Positions 1-12,734 of a DNA stretch of 64,000 nt are shown here, piece by piece. A model generated the notes under the pieces. It saw only the letters and a program-made list of their open reading frames with translations, was not told the DNA's origin and ran no database searches. The stretch is from positions 1,604,338-1,668,337 of the forward strand of contig NW_024732415.1 in NCBI RefSeq assembly GCF_018991925.1, written 5' to 3'. The DNA is from Homarus americanus. Taxonomy: Eukaryota > Arthropoda > Malacostraca > Decapoda > Nephropidae. The position numbers were made by a program, and so were the translations under genes. Every line of letters begins with the position of its first letter. Positions within the stretch are counted from its first letter, which is position 1.

Positions 1-179
1 ACAGTTGTTTTGAGGGATGGAAGAGCGAGCATAAATTATCAGATACTAGGAGTTATTTGAGTGTACTGGACGTCGTCACCTCAAGCAAAATAAATATGTC
101 CTATTAAATATCGTCTCTTTTATGCATCGGTGACAATAATGGAAATACAACACGAATAAATGAATGACAAAATAGTAGA

Positions 180-345
180 GAAAGAAAGAGTACTGTGACA
201 ATCCCTTGAGTAATGTGACAATCCCTTGAGTACTGTGACAATCCCGTGAGTACTGTGACAATCCCTGAGTTCTGAGATAACCTCTTGAGTATTGTGCCAA
301 CCTATTGAGTCCTGTGACAACCCCTTGAGTACCAACCAACAAAAC
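180..345. repeat. Degenerate ~20-24 bp repeat (CCTTGAGTACTGTGACAAT)
   Basis: Seven or so tandem units vary around TTGAGTACTGTGACAATCCC. The unit resembles the longer-period repeat at 4.6, 7.3, 8.1, 14.6 and 23.4 kb. Confidence 0.85.
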
Positions 346-1562
346 AACCAATATTTTAATGGCACTCGAATACATTTATTGAGAATATCTAAAACTGTTA
401 TTACTGGCAAATTGATTTATTAATGGTATCAGAATCTATTACTTAATGGTAAAGAAAACGAGAAATTTCACATGAATCTGGATCCCCCGTCTGTGTCGAC
501 ACGCGCTCCACCTAGCGGGACTTGACCAACCGGAAACCAATTGAGGTCACACGAGACAGAGACGAGGAACCTTTCTCGGTGACCTCTGACCTAGAACTTT
601 ATCTGACGTTGACGAAAATAGACTTTAGGTTATTTCTAGGCTTAGGACGACCAGCTGCGAGAATATGGCTACGAATTGATAATGACTGAGGGAGGTCAGT
701 AGGGTATGACGAGAGGGAATCATCACTAGGGAAAGATTGTCTCGTGGATGCCTCGACGCTGGTCCTTAACCTTGACCTATATTGACCCTGTTGTTGTCTG
801 GTGTTGGTAGTGCACCTTGTTGTGTTGTTGGTGACAGTCATTCGTAAAAAAAAAAATTACATCGTACAAGTAAATCCCAAACAAAAGACATCAGAAAGAC
901 TGGTCCGTTATATTCCGGGACACATTAAAAAACATGATTTGAACTTAACAATGAAGCGTTGGATAAAAACAAGATAATGATAAAATGATGATGTATGAGA
1001 TTATGAAGGTAAGCAAAAAGAAGAAGAAGATGAAGTACACTGATAATACACCCGGAGAAAGAGAGGAGGAGGAGGAGGAAAGAGAGGGAAAATATAATGT
1101 CTTGGTAAATTGATCAGTATTATCTCAGAAGACGAATGAGGTGAAATGGAGATGAAGGGGATAATGAAACAGGAGGTAAGGCATAATCTGAGAGGATGGG
1201 GGACAAGGGGGAGAGATGGCAAGGCTGAATGGATGGATTAGACAGTTCCCCTCCCCCCCTCTCTCTTTCTTCTTCTTCTTCTTCTGTATATAAACACGCA
1301 TCAGTTATTCGCCTTGGAGTATCTTAAGCAATAATTAGCATGAGTCACACACACACACACACATGAGGGGCGCTAAACACAAACACCCGCGAGTGGCTGA
1401 AAGTAAACACGTGTAGGTAAACAGCGGGTGGATGTGTAAACAATGGTAGCCTTGGTAGTTCTGACAATGTACTTGAAGGCCGATACCATCCCAGTACCGT
1501 CTGTTGACAGCTGACGGAAGTATTGACGTTTCTGACAAAGATAATTGACTCTGATGATGTCA
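346..1562. other. Unassigned intergenic DNA
   Basis: AT-rich with GAA/GGA-rich stretches (1018-1090) and a short (AC)n at 1347-1361. Apart from the weak ORF at 601-841, nothing recognisable. Confidence 0.5.
601..841 (-). other. Weak candidate ORF, 80 aa, unrecognised
   Basis: A minus-strand frame starts at 841 and has a non-repetitive Ser/Pro/Arg-rich body (for example RQSFPSDDSLSSYPTDLPQS) and an LAAGRPKPRNNL segment near its end. It is preceded by a T-run on the coding strand that could serve as a polypyrimidine tract. There is no homology I can name, and chance is a fair alternative. Confidence 0.15.
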
Positions 1563-1778
1563 AAATGTGTCAGAGTGTGTGAGAATGTGTCAGAGTGTGT
1601 GAGAATGTGTCAGAGTGTGTCAGGATGTGTCAGAGTGTGTGAGAATGTGTCAGAGTGTGTGAGAATGTGTCAGAGTGTGTGAGAATGTGTCAGAGTGTGT
1701 GTGAGGATGTGTCAGAGTGTGTGAGAATGTGTCAGAGTGTGTGAGAATGTGTCAGAGTGTGTCATGATGTGTCAGAGA
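1563..1778. repeat. 20-bp minisatellite, ~10 copies
   Basis: The unit is GTCAGAGTGTGTGAGAATGT with minor variants (CAGGATGT, CATGATGT). The array is closely spaced, mostly without indels. Confidence 0.95.
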
Positions 1779-3007
1779 ATAATATATAATATCTTTGTGG
1801 ACATCCAACTAGGGAGCCAATGTTACCAACACGATCACTGACATAAAAATATTAGTGTCAGTAGACCTCTGATACCTTTGTTGACATCTGACAGCTGACA
1901 CCCTGACCTATGGGGTGAATAATAGTATCAGAAGGTGTCAAGAGATGTGATAATTATGATGATATATGGCAGAGAGTTGAACAGAGATGAGTACTTACAG
2001 AGTATGCTTGGGGGCGGGGCAGTGTGTGGAAGACCTTATATACTACAGTACACGTGCACCCACCCACACACACACACACACACCCACACACACACACAAT
2101 ATATATATACACACAAGCCATTCATGTTTAAATAACATTATTCTCTTTGTAGGTTGATTCAATAGTTTCACGTAACATCAGTCAGTTCCTTTAAGACTTT
2201 TATCCTTGGCCCCTCCTCCATACTCTCTCCCTCACCCACACACACCTCTCTCTCTCTCTCTCCTCCACCCCCTCCTCCCCCCCACACACACACCTCTGTC
2301 TCTCCTCCACCCCTCACCTCCCCCCACACACCTCTCTCTCTCTCTCTCTCTCCCTCCACCCACGCCTCTCTCTCCTCCACCCCCTCACCTCATCCCCCCC
2401 ACACACCCTCTCTCTCTCTCTCTCCTCCCACCCCTCACCTCCCCCACACACACACCTCTCTCTCTCTCTCTCTCTCTCTCCCTCCACGCCCTCCCTCCCC
2501 CCCCCACCCCCCCTCTCTCTCTCTCTCTCTCTCTCCTCCACCCCCACGCCTCTCTCTCCTCCACCCCCCTCCCTCCCCCCCCCACACACTCTCTCTCTCT
2601 CTCCTCCACGCCCCCACGCCTCTCTCTCCTCATCATCATCTTCACAACATTAAGAATATTGTCTATGTAAACACCCAATCAATTAAAGTGCCATCATCAT
2701 GTCTGAGGGTTGGCGACCTCGACCCACAACGTATTCAGGTAGTCTATAATGATTTTAGTAACTCTATCTCTCTGGGGACCACAAATGATAATATTATTTA
2801 TCCATATCAGTTTCTGCCTTTTCCTAGTCCTCCTATCTTCAGTTCTATCCATTAATGCCTCAATAATTACCGCCTTATTATATGAACAGAATTATTAATT
2901 TGCCTTTTTTCTACAAACTCTGGGTATTTCTCTGGTTAATTTCGCTACTCTTAATACTTCTTCTTTAGTTTTGCTGTCAGTGTAACTTATCTTAAAAATT
3001 CTTCTCT
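1779..3007. other. Unassigned DNA with a long pyrimidine-rich tract
   Basis: (CA)n and (AT)n occur at 2064-2114. From 2205 to 2632 the + strand is almost entirely CT, CCACC, CACA and poly-C blocks, a composite polypyrimidine low-complexity region. ORFs through it are repeat translations. The remainder is AT-rich. Confidence 0.8.
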
Positions 3008-3150
3008 AACCTACACTCCTAGCTGGCAATAACCTACACTCCTAGCTAGCAATAACCTACACTCCTAGCTGGCAATAACCTACACTCCTAGCTAGCAATA
3101 ACCTACACTCCTAGCTAGCAATAACCTACACTCCTAGCTGGCAATAACCT
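3008..3150. repeat. 23-bp minisatellite, 6 copies
   Basis: The unit begins AACCTACACTCCTAGCT and ends GGCAAT or AGCAAT. The two variants alternate irregularly. Confidence 0.95.
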
Positions 3151-4283
3151 ACACACACACACGTCTACACTTTACACTTCTAAACACAGACTTTGCTTTT
3201 TAAAATCTAGCTCTCCTAACACAACCCCCCAGGACACTGTTCACGTGGCGGGTGGCAAGGCAGGGCTTTTGGGCGGGGAATACATATATATTTTTCTCAA
3301 AAGCAGGACATAATTTACTTTAAAAACATTGCATTGTTACATCAACACGCAACAGTACTGACCATACAACAGTACTGACCATACAACAGTAACCACCATA
3401 CAACAGTACTGTTTAATAAAGACACTGACAGTCTGTTTAACAAAGACATCAGACAGTCTGCTACCGATCGCAGGAGCAAAGGAATTTTTGTTATCAATGT
3501 GTACTAAACGTTTTATTAATGTAACTCCCTTCTTAACAGCACCTGAGGCGGCAGGGAGATAACGATACCGAGTAGTTTAGCTTGTCATCTAAATCAACGC
3601 CATAATTCATATCTCATCTTAACACGAAGGACACGGCGGGAGAAAGTACACCCAGGGTCCTCATGTACTGTACGTCACGATAGCTTCAGGGGCTAGATTC
3701 TCAACGTTTTCTGACAACTTATTACAGACGATGAGGCAGTTGTCTACTTATTATTATTATTATTATTATTATTATATGTTAAGGATTAATGCCACTATTG
3801 TATGTGAGATGACCTTGTGTGTTTATACAGTCCAGCATTAGGGTTGTTTTAGGTACTGATGGGAAACAAGACCCCAGGTATAAGATCCACTCACTAAATA
3901 CAGGTACAGTTCCGTTCATAAGTTCGTGGTACACTGGCGGTGAAGGGTGCATAGTCTGTTGTACCCTTCCTGGACACTACGCCGTCCCTCCCACCACCAC
4001 ACACAGGGGAACTGGCAACGGGGCAGTGATTCGAACGAGTACTCACCAAAAGGAGATTGGAAGGATATTAATGTGAATATCGGCCAAAGTTACTGCTGAT
4101 GGATGATGAAGATGTGTTAATATCTTGTTGACGAGAGGAGAAATCTATAGGAGTACCCAGTCGAATATCAGAACACAATAGGGAAATTCGTTTCGACTGA
4201 CCACTATAAGAAATAGTTGAACAGAGCTCATATATCAAATATATTCATCACTTAAAGTTTTCCGTATAATACTGTCTCTCTTT
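3151..4283. other. Unassigned intergenic DNA
   Basis: Includes three or four copies of a 17-bp ACCATACAACAGTACTG unit (3359-3412) and (ATT)n at 3750-3774. An 85-codon frame at 3819-4076 has no recognisable family. Confidence 0.5.
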
Positions 4284-4450
4284 CATAACACTGTCCATCT
4301 TGACTCTGTTCGTGGTAACTTTCATAACACTGTCCATCTTGACCCTGTTCGTGGTAACTTTCATAACACTGACCATCTTGACCCTGTTCGTGGTAACTTT
4401 CATAACACTGACCATCTTGACCCTGTTCGTGATAACTTTTATAACACTGA
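4284..4450. repeat. 39-bp minisatellite, ~4.3 copies
   Basis: Each unit begins CATAACACTG and ends GGTAACTTT. The length is a multiple of three, so both strands stay open (a 13-residue peptide repeat), but nothing suggests translation. Confidence 0.93.
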
Positions 4451-4589
4451 ACAAGGTGGGAAAGAAGAGGTCAGGTTTTTGCCTCTTACTTAACCGCTTT
4501 ACAAGAGTAGGTCATCAGTCATCACTAAATACGAATTATATTACACGACTTCCAGGGAAAGTTTTATTTATGCAAAGAGGGAAATATTG

Positions 4590-4830
4590 TTCTTAACTGT
4601 TTGAGTATAATGACCTAACTGCTTGAGTACGACAACTTAACTCCTTGAGTACGGTGACTCAACCACTTGAGTACGATGACTTAACCACTTGAATATAATG
4701 ACTTAATCCCTTGAGTACAATAACTTAAACAAGAAGACTTAACCCCTAAGCACGATGACTTAATCCCTTGAGTACAACGATTTACCACCTTGAATACGAT
4801 GACTTAACCTCTCAAGGGTTTAAATAATTT
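4590..4830. repeat. Degenerate ~24-bp repeat (TTGAGTACGATGACTTAACC)
   Basis: About ten imperfect units of CTTGAGTACGATGACTTAAC with substitutions and length changes. It is one locus of the dispersed family described in the findings. Confidence 0.85.
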
Positions 4831-5520
4831 CAAACGGTAAAGTCGTCGCACTTATGGGATTAATTCATTGTAATCAAAGACGTAACTCATCATGAACAAG
4901 AAGATGATGACGAAGAGAGGAGGAAGAGGAGGAGGAAGAGGAGGAGGAAGAGGGGGAAGAGGAGGAGGAAAAGGAGGAGCTCAGTGGATCGTACCTGGTG
5001 AACCTCTGTGGTTGGTGACTCATTGTTTACACTGTTAAGGCACCAATCAGGACTCACTATTCTGGTGGGTCAACTGTGTAATGAGTCATTTTAACGGGGT
5101 CACTATTCCATTCAGTCAGTACAGATACAGACACAAGTACAAGACCTCCAACCTAACCTAACCAAAACCTAACCTAACCATAACCTAGCGTAACCTAACC
5201 TAACCATAACCTAACGTGAAAATAATGGTCAGCTGTTGACTAAAGCTACATCCTATACCACATATGTTATCTCTGTCCTTATCTCCACTTATCTACCTGT
5301 CCTATACGTGTGCAACTGACCGTATCCAGGAGTACATGTGACCTACCTGAGCTAGTCTTGACCTCTCCTTTAGCCGTCGCCCTTGACACTCTCTGGTTTG
5401 TTCTGGAGAGTGACCCAGGACCTGACGGCTACGAGAGCGCCATGTACCTGTTTTAATTGTTGTCTTCAACCTCGGTAACTCAGGTGTATGTAATGTTTAT
5501 TGAGGGAGATTTGTTTCTGG

Positions 5521-5562
<42 letters not shown>

Positions 5563-6957
5563 GAGGGTGCGACACAACACAATATGAATCAGTGGTGAGA
5601 GGCTGGCTGGTGACGTAACACTGTGAGGACTCGTCTGGCAAGGTGCACTTTTTGTCACAGCTAATTTAAATATCACCAATAATGAATGATAATAAACTCC
5701 AAAAAATACTAATAATTCACTAAATATCCCATAAAAGAGATTAAGTATGAAGGGAGAAAACGGCGGCTGAACACATCTGCTACAACGGGGAGAGTAAGTG
5801 ATTGATGGTGGGGGACGGAGAGTCATTCATGGGGGTCTCAGGGTGTGGAATATTTTTAGCTTTTAGTTTAAGAAATCTCGTTTAAATTCAATTACAATAG
5901 CCTGTAAGTTACCCCCACCTGTCTGACGGCCAGTCTCTTACTTCAGCGTTTACCTTGACCCGAGCATCAGACAGCCAGACCTAAAGAGGGGTGTTTCCCA
6001 CGTCCTCACACACACACACACAAACTCTTAATTCTCTCACCTTCTCAATCTAGGAAAAATAAATATTCGTTTCAAGGCTGTACTGTATATAAAGGAACCT
6101 TACCTTCTACAGGGTGTTCCTCAGTAACTTGTGATAGATGCGTTTTCTCCAGAAGCCCACCTTTAGGTACCCCCCCCCCCTCCTCCTCCTCTCAGAAAAC
6201 TCGTGCCTTTCAACTTTCAGAGAACACAAAAAATATATATATTCGTGTCCTGGGTTCATACACCGATAATAAATTCCTGGACCCATGAAACACCGAGGCG
6301 TCTACAGTAGGCAGCTGGGAGAGACAAGTATGCTTAAGGTGGTTTTTTTTTATATTTCTAGACTAAACAGCCTTCAACCTTCCCAGGAAAGCTCACACAG
6401 TCTCTTGATGAAGCTATGGCCAGTCTACCTATACAGTACAGTATATAATTCATGATATTCAAGGCCACCCAAACGCCTTTCCCGGGGCTATTATACCCGT
6501 ACAGACTAAACGATTCACCTGAAGATTAAACATACCAGCGCTAACCTAACCTAACCCTGGCCGAACCTAACCTAACCTAACCCTGGCCGAACCTAACGAA
6601 ATCTAACATAACCAAACCTAATCCAGTATGAACTAACTTAATTTGACCACATCTAAACTCCCCCCCCCCCCTAGATACCACAAGGAAAGTTAATTAAAGA
6701 AAAAATAAATAAAAACTAGTTAGGTAGTTAAGCTTCAGGTGATCCAACTCGACCTTTACCATATCCAGGAAAGCAAGCACTGGTTGTCCATGCCCAGGTG
6801 ACCAGAGGCAACATATCCCCTCCTCCTCCACCTCAGTCTGTCCTTCACCTCACTTCACTTTCACTACATTTATGAAAACTAACATGACTATTGAGGTGAA
6901 ATGTCGAGGCGATGGTCAGATACTCTACGACATGATTTCGTTTTTGAGTTTTTTTGT
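4831..6957. other. Intergenic DNA with microsatellites and AACCT arrays
   Basis: Holds a purine tract of GGAGGAAGA units (4912-4980), interstitial AACCT repeats at 5150-5215 and 6540-6595, and (CA)20 at 5521-5560. Poly-C runs lie at 6172-6180 and 6661-6671. No gene recognised. Confidence 0.7.
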
Positions 6958-7263
6958 GATGTAGCTTTCCAGGGTTGTGAGTTATGATGTAGCTTTCCAG
7001 GGTTGTGAGTTATGATGTAGCTTTCCAGGGTTGTGAGTTATGATGTAGCTTTCCAGGGTTGTGAGTTATGATGTAGCTTTCCAGGGTTGTGAGTTATGAT
7101 GTAGCTTTCCAGGGTTGTGAGTTATGATGTAGCTTTCCAGGGTTGTGAGTTATGATGTAGCTTTCCAGGGTTGTGAGTTATGATGTAGCTTTCCAGGGTT
7201 GTGAGTTATGATGTAGCTTTCCAGGGTTGTGAGTTATGATGTAGCTTTCCAAGGTTGTGAGTT
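6958..7263. repeat. 28-bp minisatellite, 11 nearly identical copies
   Basis: The unit starts GATGTAGCTTTCCAGGGTTG and ends TGAGTTAT. The only evident variant is CCAAGG in the last copy, so the array is highly homogeneous and likely young. Confidence 0.97.
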
Positions 7264-7670
7264 GTTGAGTGTTAAAAGTTAGAGTGTTAAACCTTGAGGA
7301 CGATGGTTTAACCTTTTGAGGACGATGGTTTAACCCTTTGAGGACGATTGGTTTTAACCCTTTGAGGACGATGAGTTTAACCCCGATGAGTTTAACCCTT
7401 TGAGGACGATGTTTTATGATGGTTTAACCCTTGAGGACGATGTTTTAATGAGGACGATTTTTAACCTTTGAGACGATGTTTTAACCTTGAGGACGATGTT
7501 TTAACCCTTTGAGGACGATGAGTTTAACCCTTTGAAGACGATGAGTTTAACCCTTTGAGGACGATGAATTTAACCTTTAATGATGATGGATTAACCCATT
7601 TAGAACAATGATTATTAACACTTTACGAACGAACATTTTTAAAACACTTTGAGGACGATAATTAAACCCC
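7264..7670. repeat. Degenerate ~24-bp repeat (TTTGAGGACGATGGTTTAAC)
   Basis: About fifteen units around CCTTTGAGGACGATG(A/G)GTTTAAC, several deleted or fused. It is related to the arrays at 4.6 and 8.1 kb. Confidence 0.9.
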
Positions 7671-7739
7671 GTCTTATCTCTTATGGATAAAAATGAATAA
7701 ATGATGGAATGTTACGAAAAAAAAATTGGCTGATAGTAA

Positions 7740-7820
7740 ATGAAGGTAAGATTGACATACACACATACATACATACATACATACATACATACACACATAC
7801 ATACATACATACGTTATATA

Positions 7821-7872
<52 letters not shown>
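7740..7872. repeat. (ACAT)n followed by (GA)n
   Basis: Compound microsatellite: ACAT units at about 7755-7813, then a GA run at 7827-7871. Confidence 0.97.
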
Positions 7873-8059
7873 ACATAGTACCAATTCAAGTGATCATTTA
7901 TCCACCAAGGGTACTTAACCACGCCCAATGGTGACACTAAACACCTTACATTCAGTTAATAGTTTCCACTGGTCTAAATGCCTTGTCACACTCAGGGTAA
8001 TTAAAATAGGTTATCTTTGGAATTATCTCTCGGAAGACTTGAGATTTAAAGTTTATCCG

Positions 8060-8440
8060 TGTAAGCGACGAGTGGTTTAACCTTTGGAGGATAACGGTTT
8101 AACCCACTTAAATATAATGGTTTAACCCTTGGAGTTGATGGTCTAACCTTTGGTGTATGATGGTTTAACCACCTAGAGTATGATGGTTTAACCCCTCTCT
8201 GTATGATGGTTTAACCCTTGAGTATGAGGGTTTAACCGTTTAAATGTAATGGTTTAACCCCATGAATGCGATGGTTTAACCCCTTGAGTACGATAACTTA
8301 ACCCCTAGAATATCATGATTCGACAAAGTGAGCATAGTGACTTAACCCCATTATTACAATGACTTTTGAGTTAAACCTTAGTACTCAAGGGGTTGTCATC
8401 GTAGGCAAAAGGTTAAACCATCATACTCAAGGGTTTAAGA
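8060..8440. repeat. Degenerate ~24-bp repeat with an inverted end
   Basis: Units around CCTTGAGTATGATGGTTTAA run in the + direction to about 8340. From 8368 the same motif appears inverted (TTAGTACTCAAGGGGTTGTC and CATCATACTCAAGGGTTTAA), giving a loose palindromic arrangement. Confidence 0.88.
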
Positions 8441-8626
8441 GTATGCTATTCTTTATACCACCCGTCTCAGTGTTTATTTGACCACCTGACCTAAGGGATC
8501 TATTATCTTATCTGTCGTCTTGTTGTAAATGTTGTGCAGGTCTAAATATTTTGCAGCTGAATTATTGACGTTTTATAAATCTTTTGAAGTTTAGCATTAT
8601 TATTATATTTTTATTATTATTATCAA

Positions 8627-8675
<49 letters not shown>

Positions 8676-8865
8676 ATGAGGTAAGCGTCAGTGACCAGCA
8701 AAATTCTTGGGGTACAGCTGTCTCAGTAACTGATGTTAAGGGATTCACCTCAAACTGTGTATGTTTGTGTTGTAAGTGTTTGTACTGTGTTGTAAGTGTT
8801 TGTACTGTGTTGTGTGTCTGTGTTGTGTGTGTTTATATTGTGTGTTTGTATTGTATGTGTTTGCG

Positions 8866-8905
<40 letters not shown>

Positions 8906-9600
8906 AATAACTAAATAATACAACATATTATAATCTAGGCAATAAATCACCCGCTTACCAAACACATCAAAAAGAATTAAGTAATGATAATGAGATAAAC
9001 AGCCGAGTGGGCACTAATATATTCAGTAGTATAAATTAACAATGAAAAAATTAATATACCATTAAGGTCAGTAAGTATTATATATAGATAACTAAATTAA
9101 TAGACGAATGAGGATATAAATAAATGATGTATACTGAAATAATAATATGGATAGTAAACATTTATAAATAAACTTTATATTCAAAAGCATCGGAACAATT
9201 TACAGGAATTAAAAAATTATGTAAATATTGGAAAATTGAGCAACAAAACTGTAATAAAGAATTTGAAATAAAACTCGATTCATAACACTAATCTAGCAAA
9301 TGGTGTGTGGCATTGCAAGGTCAAGATCTGGCAATACTGGAGAGCCAAACAAGGGATAACATCAGAGCAAGCAGAAGTCATCCAGGTCCGCTACTAACAG
9401 CATTATCTGCTTGAATAACGCTGCCGGATAGGGTAAAACTGCTGTATGTTTAAAAGTTATATACAGTACTTCCTAAGTTGTTATTGACGTCTTTATAAGG
9501 TAATGATACAAACAGAGTATATAACAGTGGCTGGGATGGTGATGTCAAGCTTCTTATACGAACCCCTACAGTATATGAAAGAAATTATTATTATTATTAT
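8441..9600. other. AT-rich intergenic DNA
   Basis: (ATT)n at 8628-8673, diverged TGTTGTGTGTTTGTA units at 8760-8865, then (GT)n at 8868-8901. The rest is AT-rich without a recognisable gene. Confidence 0.6.
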
Positions 9601-9601
9601 T

Positions 9602-10158
9602 AACGAGATACCTGTCGCCGATATTTCAAAGAAAATTATGATAAAAACGCTGCAAATTTATTGTGTTTTGTAGTGGACACTGTCGTAGTTTAGGCAAATG
9701 TGTTAAAAAGTGGTTATTTCTACATTAAACCCAACCTAATCTCAGAAGACAAGAAAGACAAGCTGCAGAAGCGTTGTTAGAAGACCGCAGCAGCATAACC
9801 AAACAAACCGTACTGAACTTCCTAGCCGTGGGGCCCCTTCCCCTGGATTCCACGGCATATTAAACAGAAAGAACTTACTATGATATGCTGTAATTTTACG
9901 TGGTTTTTGTGTTTTTGTGTGTGGACGTGAGAGAGGCCGCCTGTACCGAGCGGCCCATAAACATACACCGAACGTAGGACAAAATCAATTTATCGCCAAG
10001 CAAGACGAGGTGCTGCTGCTAATGCAAACCTGGGGGCCTTATTATCTACCAAACGAAGCATTTGACCAATAAATGAATATCATATCCGTACTCACTGATG
10101 AAAATATAGTAAGAAAATAAACACTCAAACAAATAACGTAGCGGCGGGTATCTCGTCA
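9602..10158. mobile_element. MITE-like element with terminal inverted repeats
   Basis: The left end (from 9602) reads AACGAGATACCTGTCGCCG. The reverse complement of the right end (10158 back to 10141) reads TGACGAGATACCCGCCGC. The two share ACGAGATACC and then match except for T/C transitions, giving inverted ends of about 17 bp around a 557-bp body. Each end is flanked by an (ATT)n run, so the target-site duplication cannot be read with confidence. No transposase frame is present, so a non-autonomous DNA element is the simplest reading. The superfamily is not assigned. Confidence 0.55.
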
Positions 10159-10432
10159 ATATTATCATTATTATTATTATTAGAAGTTATTTTTTTATTA
10201 TAATTATTCACTATATCCTCTTAAAAAAAACACTTAACCTAATCTAACCTAAACAAACTCAACCTTATTCTAATACCCAACTCGTTATCACAGAGACGAC
10301 TACATAACATTTCAAAACACAACACCAACACTATCACAACATGAATTAAACTTCATTTGAGCAGATACAAACCTTGTCCACGAACCGTACCATGTCACAA
10401 ACCCTTGCTCTAATTATTTTCGGGACAGACAC

Positions 10433-10463
<31 letters not shown>

Positions 10464-10825
10464 GTCCCGAACGAAATAACCTGTCCCGTAGTTGAAGTAA
10501 CAGGAACTATCATGGTAGAGAAGAACCAACGGAGGGGATTTCTTAAGATTTTAATCAATTGACACCTTAAACGCACCACTATGAAGAAATATTATTACTT
10601 TAAGTGTACACCATGAGTGACTGAGAGGCTCTGTGTGAGTCTTGATGTTGTGTAATGAAGATAATCTTATTGTCTTTACTCTTTTCTATTTAATTTGGCT
10701 CTATCTTGTTTTCTTTGTTTCCTCCTTTTCTTTGGTTTTCCTCTTTTCTTTTTTCTTCCTTTTACTTTTTTCGTTATTTTTCTTCTCTTCCTTCCTCTTC
10801 TTCCATTGACCTTCGTTTTCTTCAT

Positions 10826-10872
<47 letters not shown>

Positions 10873-11209
10873 GTTTAGATAGTCAACAACAACAAAGACG
10901 AGAATTTTAACGCGACTCGCAACAATATTCAGAAAAACAGGTAAACATCACATGGACAAATTATTTATGCAAAAACAACATGAAAAATCTATACATGATA
11001 ATTATTTATTTAATTATCGTGAAAAAAAACAACAACCTAAAACTGTCGGAGTTGATTATACACAAATATAACGCTAGGATAATGGAGGAAATTTTTAGTG
11101 ACAGGAGTGCCACCTATCATAATGCTCACGATTTTTGTGGACTCATATTTTTTTTTTATTTTCAGCTTAGCATTTTTACTTCCTTAAATAAATCAGATTT
11201 AAATATTAC
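10159..11209. other. Intergenic DNA with microsatellites
   Basis: (ATT)n borders the MITE at 10159-10182. A short AACCTAATCTAACCTAA stretch lies at 10234-10250. (CAGA)n occurs at 10431-10462 and (GA)n at 10829-10870. No gene recognised. Confidence 0.6.
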
Positions 11210-11491
11210 ATAAGCCATTACAAACATTAGTTAAGCCATTACAAACATTAGTTAAGCCATTACAAACATTAGTTAAGCCATTACAAACATTAGTTAAGCC
11301 ATTACAAACATTAGTTAAGCCATTACAAACATTAGTTAAGCCATTACAAAGATTACATAAGCCATTACAAACATTACATAAGCCATTACAAACATTACAT
11401 AAGCCATTACAAACATTAGTTAAGCCATTACAAACATTACATAAGCCATTACAAACATTAGTTAAGCCATTACAAACATTACATAAGCCAT
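11210..11491. repeat. 21-bp minisatellite, ~13 copies in two subtypes
   Basis: The unit is AAGCCATTACAAACATTAGT plus one T. A second subtype ends in TTACAT. The subtypes are grouped first (six TTAGTT copies) and then interspersed. The 7-codon period leaves a long but meaningless minus-strand frame. Confidence 0.96.
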
Positions 11492-12433
11492 TACAACAGA
11501 CAATACAGGTGAGTGTGTTGGACAGAGACAGGTGGGGCAACCTTTAGTGTACAAGTTGGTGTCAATAAACTTTTTTATTAGTAATCTATGTGTGAGTGTG
11601 TTTATAAACTTGACGTCATTTTCCTTTTATATACTGATCTATCTATCTGCCTGCCTGCCTGCCTCTCTCTAACTAGCTGACGTCATTTCCCTTGTATTTC
11701 CACTTACTTGTTCAGAATATAAGCTCATCTCTAGCCTTCTAAAAAACGATTAAATCCCTGTTGTCGTGTCATGTTTGAGAATCATCTTTCATAAATGTCA
11801 AAATGTTTTATTCTTTAATGCGATTGAATTCTTTTATATCGAGTTTCTTTTCTTTTCCTTATTTTATTATTGTTTATCATATCATCAGAACAAAGGTATT
11901 ATAACTTATACAATAGAGACTTTAGAGTATTTATTCCCCATTAATCCACACTTAATCTCGTTGCTGTGTGCACAATACCAGACATGGAGTAAATATTTTG
12001 TTTTCTCAATTAGTCTCAATCACCTGACGTCAACCTTGAGGTATTTCCACCGTTACTAACAAGTACACCAAACTCGACCTTGGAAAACAATAAACCTTAA
12101 GAGTGAGGAAAAAAAAAGAGTAATTCTTTATACTTTTGTCATGAAAATATGTGTCCATGTCAGGGAGAGAAATCCTTTACTTCCGTGTTATGATGACGAG
12201 TTGCGCCAGACACACACGCACAAATATTCTCTCATAGTATTAACTATTATAAAACTACAATAATTGACCTTTTAATAACATAAAAATTCATAAATATTTT
12301 TTAACATACAGGAAAATGTCTTAGATTATTCAAGTGGTCGTATGTCATGGTCCTGTTGATAAAGTGATGGCTTAAGAGGTCAGTTAAAGTAAACACGTCA
12401 AGGAAGAGGGAGACTAGTGATGAGTTAAGCTAC

Positions 12434-12503
<70 letters not shown>

Positions 12504-12734
12504 TTTAAGTTTACAATTGTCAAAAAAAAAAATAAATGTATGGAAACGTTAATGAGAATAATATTTCAGGTTTGTTTATATATCTGGGAGACATTTACTA
12601 ATATTTTGCCATATTATTGATTTTTTTTTCCCAAGAAGTTAGCAGTACCAAGAGTTTATATTATGATTACATAGACACACACAACTACCACTACTACTAC
12701 TACTTTGCTGTCACTAGGGATAGAGTATGACGAA
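11492..12734. other. AT-rich intergenic DNA
   Basis: Contains (CTGC/CTAT)n at 11637-11663 and (AAT)n at 12435-12500. Frames here are short and unrecognised. Confidence 0.55.

Noticed and set aside
2168..2678. Pro/Leu/Ser- and Glu/Arg-rich frames
   Set aside because: Low-complexity CT/CCACC tract read in several frames.
4020..4045. GATTCGAA word considered as a tRNA B box
   Set aside because: No acceptor stem, anticodon arm or A box around it. No tRNA was found by eye anywhere in the window.
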